From assembly GCA_030673355.1 (NCBI GenBank), contig DAOVJF010000058.1, forward strand, positions 1-9,972: a DNA stretch of 9,972 nt, given 5' to 3'. Shown piece by piece: positions 1 to 5,105 of the stretch (position 1 is its first letter; the number at the start of each line of letters is the position of its first letter). The DNA is from Planctomycetota bacterium (GTDB taxonomy: Bacteria > JAJVIF01 > JAPKYR01). Below the pieces are notes generated by a model. The model had not been told where the DNA came from. It ran no database searches and saw only the letters and a program-made list of their open reading frames with translations. The translations under genes and the position numbers were made by a program.

Positions 1-171
1 ACAAACCAAAATGAACTGGTACAATACTGTCAAAATCTGACAAAAAAAGTCGATCTTTTACAAGAAAAGTTTTTTAGATTATTACAACCGGGGAAAAAGT
101 GCTTCGGTTTTTTTGTTTTGCTTGATTTGTCCCAAAATTTTATCCGCCGTCTCCGGCATAAATGGTTTTAA
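1..171 (+). CDS. Possible 3' end of an unidentified plus-strand gene, convergent with metG
   Basis: Frame 1 of the plus strand is open from the window edge to TAA at 169-171. Its first about 30 residues (for example ELVQYCQNLTKKVDLLQEKF) look like the amphipathic end of a helical protein. No start is inside the window. The last 90 bp would overlap the metG coding end antiparallel, and the residues there look less protein-like. The three minus-strand frames of bases 1-81 contain stops, so no gene follows metG on that strand here. I do not recognise the protein, and a chance open frame in AT-rich DNA is quite possible. Confidence 0.2.
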   Translation, partial: TNQNELVQYCQNLTKKVDLLQEKFFRLLQPGKKCFGFFVLLDLSQNFIRRLRHKWF

Positions 172-843
172 TAAATTGGCAATTTCTTTGATAGAAATAA
201 GCAGGTCCGAAATTACTTCTTTAAACTTTTTTTCATTATTCTCTTGCAATTCCCATGGCTTGTTTTCCTCAATAAACTCATCGCAAGCAGAGATTAATTT
301 CCAAATTTCTTCCAACGCTTCGTTGAATTTGATATCTCCAAGCGCTTTTTTGTAATTTTCTTTTGTTGATTTGATTTGTTGAGTTAGATTGTCATTCTGA
401 GCAGGTCCTTCACTTCGTTCAGGATAAACTCCGAATCCCGTGGATATTTTATGAGATTCTTCACTATCGTTCAGAATGACGCCAGATTTCTCCGCTAAGG
501 TTAAAACGCGGCTGACTAAATTACCCAAACCATTGGCCAAATCCGCGTTATACCTTTCTTCAAATCGTTCAAAATTGAAATCGCCGTCTTCGGTGCTTGA
601 AAACTCCCTTAAAAGAAAATAGCGGGTTGCTTCGGCTCCGTATTTTTCAACCACCTCAAACGGGTCAACAACATTGCCTATGGATTTAGACATTTTTTGC
701 CCTCCTGAAGTCAAATAACCGTGAACAAAAATCTTTTTAGGCAATGGCAGTTTTGCCGATAAAAGCATCGCCGGCCATAAAAGCGCGTGAAATCGCAGAA
801 TATCTTTGCCAACGCAATGAAGAGCTGCTGGCCAATATTTTTT
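82..843 (-). other. metG: MetRS segment: C-terminal half of methionyl-tRNA synthetase (metG), 5' part missing
   Basis: Methionyl-tRNA synthetase charges tRNA-Met in the cytoplasm. Visible landmarks are YWPAALH and VGKDILRFHALLWPAML (residues 223-247), the conserved region following the connective peptide. Next come HGYLTSGGQKMSKS (261-274) with the KMSKS ATP-site loop at 270-274 (bases 682-696), then GAEATRYFLLRE and the helical anticodon-binding domain, with the bacterial ending LFPRL. The stop is TAA at 82-84. The first half of the enzyme, including HIGH, is not in the window. The usual WPAD is WPAA here. Sampled 60-base lines give about 38-40% GC against about 53% in the GH57 part, and lysine is written almost only as AAA. 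This fits a different source genome. Residues 342-371 are an inserted palindromic element. The small KMSKS-type MetRS without a C-terminal tRNA-binding domain would fit a reduced-genome bacterium, but that is only a guess. Confidence 0.88.
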
Positions 844-1503
844 GAATTTTTCGCCGTCATCGCCATACGTGATCGATGCTTTGTCGGGAAGCGTATGAGA
901 AAGTTTAACAAGATATCGGACCACCTCATTGGCTTTCCTGAACGGTATTAAATAGCGGAGATGTTCATTGATGGGGAATATCGCTATCGACCGTCCGTTA
1001 TGCTCTGTTCGATAGTAACCCCACACCGGGTGTTCATCCGGGGAGGGTAGCCCGGCGCGAAACTGGCTGTCATCGAGAAAAGTAAACCTGATACCCGCTT
1101 CCGACAATCGCCCGGCAAGCGACGGTTCCCAGATTCGTTCTGTGGTCCAGCTTCCTGATGGTTCGACACCAAACCGGGTTTTAAGGAACTCCCGCATTAG
1201 TTTGAACTGGAACCTGCACGCTTTCTCGTCGATCAGCGGCTGGATAGGTTCCCACATCCCGCCGGAAATGAATTCGAGACGTCCAACTGAATGTTCCTCT
1301 CGCAGGATGTCGAGGTATCCGGGTTCTTCCTGTTCCAGCCATTCCCAAAGGCAGCCCGATGAGTGAAGCGCCCACTTGATTCCCGGGTGTTTCCGGACAA
1401 CGTCCAGGAAGGGTTTGTACGCGGTTTCATATGCTTCTCGGAAAACATCCGAGAGGTTCCCGAGAGGCTGGTGGTTATGTATGACAAGGTGAAGGTGGAG
1501 CAT
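82..1503 (-). CDS. Chimeric ORF: GH57 amylase/glucanotransferase N-terminal half joined in frame to methionyl-tRNA synthetase C-terminal half
   Basis: This is one uninterrupted frame of 473 residues built from two unrelated enzymes. Residues 1-220 are the N-terminal part of a GH57 glycoside hydrolase. Residues 221-473 are the C-terminal half of class I methionyl-tRNA synthetase. The ATG at 1503 is preceded by a good Shine-Dalgarno (GGAAAGG at 1511-1517, minus strand), and it lies 63 bp after the stop of the other GH57 gene, so the start belongs to the carbohydrate operon. Neither enzyme is complete. The GH57 part lacks everything after its catalytic acid/base motif. The MetRS part lacks the HIGH-containing half of its Rossmann domain. 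The product as written would therefore be expected to do neither reaction. The protein calls are secure. That the fusion is an assembly chimera is inference; a genuine rearrangement leaving a broken gene is the alternative. Confidence 0.85.
   Translation of the reverse strand: MLHLHLVIHNHQPLGNLSDVFREAYETAYKPFLDVVRKHPGIKWALHSSGCLWEWLEQEEPGYLDILREEHSVGRLEFISGGMWEPIQPLIDEKACRFQFKLMREFLKTRFGVEPSGSWTTERIWEPSLAGRLSEAGIRFTFLDDSQFRAGLPSPDEHPVWGYYRTEHNGRSIAIFPINEHLRYLIPFRKANEVVRYLVKLSHTLPDKASITYGDDGEKFKKYWPAALHCVGKDILRFHALLWPAMLLSAKLPLPKKIFVHGYLTSGGQKMSKSIGNVVDPFEVVEKYGAEATRYFLLREFSSTEDGDFNFERFEERYNADLANGLGNLVSRVLTLAEKSGVILNDSEESHKISTGFGVYPERSEGPAQNDNLTQQIKSTKENYKKALGDIKFNEALEEIWKLISACDEFIEENKPWELQENNEKKFKEVISDLLISIKEIANLLKPFMPETADKILGQIKQNKKTEALFPRL
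391..480. repeat. 90-bp palindrome-ended repeat element inserted in frame in metG
   Basis: The element begins with GTCATTCTGA (391-400) and ends with TCAGAATGAC (471-480), a perfect 10-bp terminal inverted repeat. Its length of exactly 90 bp adds 30 codons without disturbing the frame. It starts on a codon boundary and encodes residues 342-371 of the hybrid ORF, with the tell-tale NDSEES and PERSEGP strings. Inside, AACGATAGTGAAGAA and AACGAAGTGAAGGA (minus strand) are degenerate copies of one motif, as in the widespread dispersed repeats that translate as ERSEES/ERSEGP and QNDN. It sits in a probable surface loop between helices of the MetRS anticodon-binding domain, where an extra loop may be tolerated. 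Rickettsial palindromic elements are a known precedent for in-frame insertion in genes. Assignment to a named repeat family is not possible from one copy. Confidence 0.8.
835..864. other. Chimeric joint between GH57 and MetRS coding sequence
   Basis: On the minus strand the codons run TAT-GGC-GAT-GAC-GGC-GAA-AAA-TTC (GH57 motif YGDDGEKF) and pass straight into AAA-AAA-TAT-TGG-CCA (MetRS KKYWP). In GH57 the expected continuation is GEKFG followed shortly by WP. In MetRS the expected preceding residues are often EKF before KKYWPAD. Both families can therefore carry an E-K-F then W-P pattern here, which gives a short shared stretch (around GAAAAATTC) where two templates could be joined. No stop, shift or mobile-element end is visible at the point. 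Confidence 0.8.
844..1503 (-). other. GH57 segment: N-terminal half of an alpha-amylase / 4-alpha-glucanotransferase, 3' part missing
   Basis: GH57 enzymes of this subtype cleave or transfer alpha-1,4-glucan chains by a retaining mechanism on a seven-stranded barrel. The family motifs appear in order: HNHQP at residues 9-13, GGMWEP at 81-86, TTERIWEP at 120-127, and YGDDGEKF at 213-220. By comparison with the Thermococcus litoralis glucanotransferase, E122 would be the nucleophile and an Asp of the GDD motif (215/216) the acid/base. Full-length relatives are about 650-700 residues and carry a C-terminal beta-sandwich. Here the similarity stops at residue 220, so more than half is absent. There is no signal peptide, so it would act in the cytoplasm. 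It is the third gene of the galT-GH57-GH57 row. Whether the original enzyme was a hydrolase or a transferase cannot be decided from this half. Confidence 0.88.
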
Positions 1504-1566
1504 TTTATTTCCTTTCCCTGGAACAATGGGATATGGACGGAGTAATTCCGGGATAAATTTCTCCGG

Positions 1567-3756
1567 CTACTCCCGCCACAATCCTGCAAGGTATCTTTCG
1601 TCAGGTACAGTGACTGAAATCGTCCCGAAAAGCGGACACCGGTCGGTTCTTTGCTTGTCCCTCATGATAAAAACGGCCAGGCTGATTGTGGATTTCTGCG
1701 AAGCGCCAAGAGATTTCACCGGCACGCAAAGTTCAACAATTTCAACCACCGCGCCGGTTGTATGAGTTTCGATATGATATCGATTCGATTCGGGATCGAG
1801 ACGGTAAAGCCTGAGGTCGGCCTGCGCGTTTTCAGCAAGGTCAACCGCGATATTTATTTCATCCGGTTTCAGAACACGTATTATCAGAACATCGGTGTCC
1901 TCGATATCCTCCCAGTCGATATCGATTCTTAAATAAAGGCTCTCAGGATTTGCGCTGAAGTAAACGTCCTTAATAGGACCGGGTTTCTCCCTTGCCATAA
2001 GGCCTTCCAGGTCGCTGGCGTGAAGATGTCCTGCCCCCGACCACTCATAGAACGTCGTGATCTTCCCATCGATTAAAGGCCGGATCACGTCCAGTGGGGA
2101 TTTCACATGGATGTTGTCGACCGGGAGTTTCGGATCGACCGGGACGAGGATTTCGACCGGAACATCAAGGTCCATCAGCTCGTAGGCTCTTCTGATCCGA
2201 CTTCGGAATATTATATCGAATACATAATCCAGCGGGGTATGGAACGGTTCTCCGTACCACCAGAACCAGTCGGAACTTTCCACAACCCACAGTTGCTCAA
2301 GGACCTTCCTTCTCTTATCGGATCCGATTTCATCTTCGGCATCGTCCGGGAGTGGATAAACCTCATCGAGTTTCGCACGGGCATCGGCGAGTATTCGCCA
2401 TGCGTCCCGGTCTTCCTGGCATCCGATCCAGATATCGAAATTTCCTCCGATCCAGCTTCCCGCGCCAAGTTGATAAATACGTTTTTCAGCCGGGAATTCT
2501 TCAAGGTATTCGGTCGGCGTGGTGGTTTTAACGTATTTATTATTTTCTAATGCCCTGGCTAAACCCTTCAGGAAACCTTCACCACCGTCCGGGTAATGCT
2601 CCCACGGATTTTCACCATCGCAGACAAGTGTCACGAGGGCCGGTGGGCCTTTCTGGTTGTGCCCACTCGCGATATTTTCGAGATTTTTAACCAGTTCACT
2701 CACAGCCTCTCCAGGTTTTTTCCACGAATACTGGAACCCGATATCATCGGATAAACCACGGTTACGGAAGCAACATGTAAGTGACGGTAAATCCTCTTTA
2801 CCGATTAACCAGGGCGCCATGGTGTCCGCGTTTTCAGGCACCTTTGTACCGGTAGACGATTCATGGAGCAGTGCTTCATCGGCTGCGATCCATTTGATCC
2901 CCGACTCCTGGATCAGTTCTACCGTATCCTGGCTTATGGAACCCTCGCTCGGCCACATTCCATTGGGACGGTGGCCAAACATTTTCTCAAAGCTTTCAAT
3001 GGCCATTTTAATCTGACGGTGGGCATCCATGGGATATCTGAATTCCGGAATATCCGGATGCGTGTCATGCCTGACCCGGCTGTCTATTAATAGAGGAAGG
3101 ATCGGGTGGTAGTAGGGCGTGCATGTCAATTCGATACCGCCCTTACTTTCAATTCGTGCCTGCAACGGGATGATTTCCTTCAGGTTCTCCTGGAGCTTGT
3201 CGAGAATAAGCAGCTTATGTTCGTGGGTAAACCCCTGCTCTTTTTCGATAAATGCCTGGAGTTCAGGATCCTCCCTGAGTGTGAACCCGCACCAGGCGAG
3301 GAGGAACAGGACGATAAGGTCGCGAATGTCGGATCGCCTGAATCTTGCCCTGACATATTGGAGGTCAATACCGGTAATATCGATTCCCCGTTTTAAAAGG
3401 AGCTGGTTGTATCTCTGGTTCGGTTTTACATGGACGTCCCAGTTTATAAAGAAACAGTGCCTGAGAATAAAATCCTTTTCGCTGTCGTTCAGGTCGGTAG
3501 TATGTTTACGCGCGAGTTCGAAGAAATGGTCTTTTTCGGGATTTTCTGCTAGATCGGTTATCTGATCCAGCAGTATCGGGCTGAAATTGATTGTCTGTTT
3601 GAAATACGGGTAAAGCTCGGATACTTTTGTAACGTCAATGTAACCACGCGCGGCGTGAAGCCTGGTCCACGGGAGGAGATGCGTGCCGGTTGAAGGATTA
3701 CGGTAGTCCGGTTGATGCATGTGCCAGATTAAAGCGAGTCTGACTTCTTTCGACAT
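1567..3756 (-). CDS. GH57 alpha-glucanase (amylopullulanase/alpha-amylase-like), 729 aa
   Basis: This is a complete GH57 glycoside hydrolase, expected to cut alpha-1,4 and possibly alpha-1,6 linkages of glycogen, starch or maltodextrin. Motifs in order are WHMHQPDY (residues 11-18), CTPYYHPILPL (212-222), GMWPSEGS (266-273) with E271 as likely nucleophile, VCDGENPWE (378-386) with D380 as likely acid/base, and GSWIGGNFDIWIG (433-445). A helical region with DWFWWYGEP (496-504) follows, and then from about residue 535 a beta-rich C-terminal domain of the kind attached to long GH57 enzymes. No signal peptide or membrane segment is seen, so a cytoplasmic role in glycogen or imported dextrin turnover is likely. 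The ATG at 3756 has AAGAGGG just upstream. It lies 94 bp after galT and 63 bp before the next GH57 start, consistent with one transcript. Exact substrate specificity cannot be read from the sequence. Confidence 0.92.
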   Translation of the reverse strand: MSKEVRLALIWHMHQPDYRNPSTGTHLLPWTRLHAARGYIDVTKVSELYPYFKQTINFSPILLDQITDLAENPEKDHFFELARKHTTDLNDSEKDFILRHCFFINWDVHVKPNQRYNQLLLKRGIDITGIDLQYVRARFRRSDIRDLIVLFLLAWCGFTLREDPELQAFIEKEQGFTHEHKLLILDKLQENLKEIIPLQARIESKGGIELTCTPYYHPILPLLIDSRVRHDTHPDIPEFRYPMDAHRQIKMAIESFEKMFGHRPNGMWPSEGSISQDTVELIQESGIKWIAADEALLHESSTGTKVPENADTMAPWLIGKEDLPSLTCCFRNRGLSDDIGFQYSWKKPGEAVSELVKNLENIASGHNQKGPPALVTLVCDGENPWEHYPDGGEGFLKGLARALENNKYVKTTTPTEYLEEFPAEKRIYQLGAGSWIGGNFDIWIGCQEDRDAWRILADARAKLDEVYPLPDDAEDEIGSDKRRKVLEQLWVVESSDWFWWYGEPFHTPLDYVFDIIFRSRIRRAYELMDLDVPVEILVPVDPKLPVDNIHVKSPLDVIRPLIDGKITTFYEWSGAGHLHASDLEGLMAREKPGPIKDVYFSANPESLYLRIDIDWEDIEDTDVLIIRVLKPDEINIAVDLAENAQADLRLYRLDPESNRYHIETHTTGAVVEIVELCVPVKSLGASQKSTISLAVFIMRDKQRTDRCPLFGTISVTVPDERYLAGLWRE

Positions 3757-3829
3757 TGAACCCTCTTCATTACCCCTCTCGTAACTCCCCTAAAACTCAA
3801 GGAATGCGAAATTAGAGGTAAAATGCTTT

Positions 3830-3861
3830 AAGTTGTTTGTATAATTTGAATTAAACAACTT
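3830..3861 (-). other. Stem-loop overlapping the galT stop codon
   Basis: A perfect 9-bp inverted repeat, AAGTTGTTT (3830-3838) and AAACAACTT (3853-3861), is separated by 14 bases and includes the TAA stop of galT (3851-3853). The stem is AT-rich (2 of 9 pairs are G-C) and no run of U follows it on the minus strand, so it is a poor intrinsic terminator. It could be an mRNA processing or attenuation site between galT and the GH57 genes, or chance in AT-rich DNA. Confidence 0.3.
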
Positions 3862-4876
3862 CTCTAAGATACCGGGCAGCGTCCTCGGGAGTAGTCGGGT
3901 TGATGTAGAAACCCGTGCCCCATTCAAATCCCGCGGTTTTCGTCAGCCTTGGGAACATCTCTATATGCCAGTGATAATGGGCATACCCGTACGGAAAATC
4001 CTGTTCGAGGGCATGTTCACTTGGTGTTGTATGGATCACGTAATTGTAATGAACATCGCCAAGGGTTTTTTTATACTTGGCAACCAGCCGGCCCATGACC
4101 CCCGCGAGGTCCCTGAGCTCATCATCGGATGTCTGCGTGTAATCGGCCTGGTGGCGTGTTGGAAGAATCCAGATTCCGAACGGCTGGGCGGAAGCGAACG
4201 GGGAAATGGCGATGAAATGATTACTCATCATCACAACGCGGTCTTCCAGCATCTGTTCCTGATCGATGATGTCGCAGAAAAGACACCGTTTCTTAAGGCG
4301 GTAATGCTGCTGGGTGCCCTGGAGTTCTTCGACCACCCGTTTGGGGATAATTGGCGTCGCGATGATCTGGGAGTGCGGATGCGCGAGGCTGGCCCCGGCC
4401 CGTGTTCCGTAATTCCGGAAAACCAGGATATATTCGAAACGTTCATCGCGCGAGAGATCGATGATCCGTTCGCGGTACGCCCTGTAGACCGGAAAATTTG
4501 CTTCAACAGTCCTGCCATCGAGGTCCTTGTAATGATCCTGGTTCTCGATAACGACCTCATGGGCGCCGACTCCATTCATTTTATCATAGAGCCCGACACC
4601 TTTACGTCCGAGCTGCCCTTCGATTCTCAATGCAGGGAACTTGTTGGGGATAACCCTCAGTTTCCACCCGGAGCTGTCCGGCTGACTGCCCGCGGCCCTA
4701 ACGGATGCTACCTCGGGTGGGGTCATCTCCTCATTTCCAGGGCAGAAAGGGCAGTTGGCAGGATTGCCCTTGTCGCCCTCAGATTCATTGATCGAAAGGT
4801 CGCTTGGACGTTTACCCCTCTCGGTGGCGATTATCACCCATCGGCCAAGCACCGGGTCTCTCCGTAGTTCTGGCAT
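3851..4876 (-). CDS. galT: Galactose-1-phosphate uridylyltransferase
   Basis: GalT exchanges UMP between UDP-glucose and galactose-1-phosphate in the Leloir pathway, in the cytoplasm, through a uridylylated histidine. The 341-residue length fits the family, which consists of two HIT-like domains. The N-terminus reads RRDPVLGRWVIIATERGKRP. CPFCPGNE (C42, C45) provides a Cys-x-x-Cys metal site, with H115 and H166 in positions matching the remaining zinc ligands of the E. coli enzyme. The active site HPHSQ is at 166-170, with H168 as likely nucleophile. A second pair CLFC lies at 198-201, and the C-terminal HYHWHIEMFPR at 300-310 is typical. The start at 4876 is supported by GAGGGA eight bases upstream and by the conserved first residues. 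It is the first gene of the galT-GH57-GH57 row. Pairing with alpha-glucan enzymes suggests hexose-phosphate/UDP-sugar handling linked to polysaccharide turnover; that link is inference. Confidence 0.95.
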   Translation of the reverse strand: MPELRRDPVLGRWVIIATERGKRPSDLSINESEGDKGNPANCPFCPGNEEMTPPEVASVRAAGSQPDSSGWKLRVIPNKFPALRIEGQLGRKGVGLYDKMNGVGAHEVVIENQDHYKDLDGRTVEANFPVYRAYRERIIDLSRDERFEYILVFRNYGTRAGASLAHPHSQIIATPIIPKRVVEELQGTQQHYRLKKRCLFCDIIDQEQMLEDRVVMMSNHFIAISPFASAQPFGIWILPTRHQADYTQTSDDELRDLAGVMGRLVAKYKKTLGDVHYNYVIHTTPSEHALEQDFPYGYAHYHWHIEMFPRLTKTAGFEWGTGFYINPTTPEDAARYLREVV

Positions 4877-4914
4877 TTATGGCGTCCCTCAACAGTGTAT
4901 TGTATTGCGTGATA

Positions 4915-4952
4915 ATTCTAACATAAACACCGACATACGAAAGGTCTATGTC
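4915..4952 (-). promoter_or_regulatory. Possible galT promoter with operator-like inverted repeat
   Basis: On the minus strand TGTTAGAAT (4915-4923) fits an extended -10 element. The -35 position 17 bp upstream is poor (CTTTCG), as extended -10 promoters allow. The implied transcript start is about 30 bp before the galT ATG. GACATA-N9-TATGTC (4932-4952), a perfect 6-bp inverted repeat, covers the -35 area, a usual place for a repressor site. A second pair GTAAT-N9-ATTAC (4962-4980) lies just upstream with the same 9-base spacing. The promoter is weakly supported and no regulator is identifiable. Confidence 0.3.
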
Positions 4953-5031
4953 AGAACTCCCGTAATAATGTCGTGATTACCCTGTATCCTTGCGACTGGA
5001 AAGTGATAATAAATTACCGCAATCTGATTAA

Positions 5032-5091
5032 ATTGTTGAATAACAGTAGCCCGGCCGTCAGGGAGGGCACTATTGGTGGATAACAGCAGCC
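5032..5091. repeat. Imperfect 20-bp direct repeat, 40-bp period, in the spacer between the RND gene and galT
   Basis: ATTGTTGAATAACAGTAGCC (5032-5051) and ATTGGTGGATAACAGCAGCC (5072-5091) match at 17 of 20 positions, and their starts are exactly 40 bp apart. The 20 bases between them do not repeat. The pair lies in the 229-bp spacer 4877-5105, which otherwise holds only the putative galT promoter region. No rho-independent terminator with a U-tract is visible after the RND stop. The repeat may be a protein-binding pair or a remnant duplication. Confidence 0.4.
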
Positions 5092-5105
5092 GTGCACCAC
5101 CGGTT

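Noticed and set aside
86..118. A plus-strand intrinsic terminator: AACCG (86-90) and CGGTT (105-109) followed by a T-rich run.
   Set aside because: It has only a 5-bp stem with a 14-base loop, and it lies inside the metG coding end. It would matter only if the doubtful plus-strand gene at the edge is real.
391..480. The palindromic element as a transposon or CRISPR unit.
   Set aside because: It is a single 90-bp copy with no transposase, no target duplication that can be defined, and no repeated spacers. A dispersed palindromic repeat fits better.
82..1503. A new natural bifunctional enzyme joining alpha-glucan cleavage and tRNA charging.
   Set aside because: Both halves lack essential catalytic regions, base composition shifts at the joint, and short similarity at the crossing point gives a simpler explanation.
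3965..4867. A 300-residue open frame on the plus strand.
   Set aside because: It is fully antisense to galT, has no family signature, and the galT reading is unambiguous.
5044..5105. An intrinsic terminator for the efflux operon in the GC-rich part of the spacer.
   Set aside because: Only 4-5 bp stems (GCCC/GGGC, GGTGG/CCACC) were found and no U-run follows on the minus strand.
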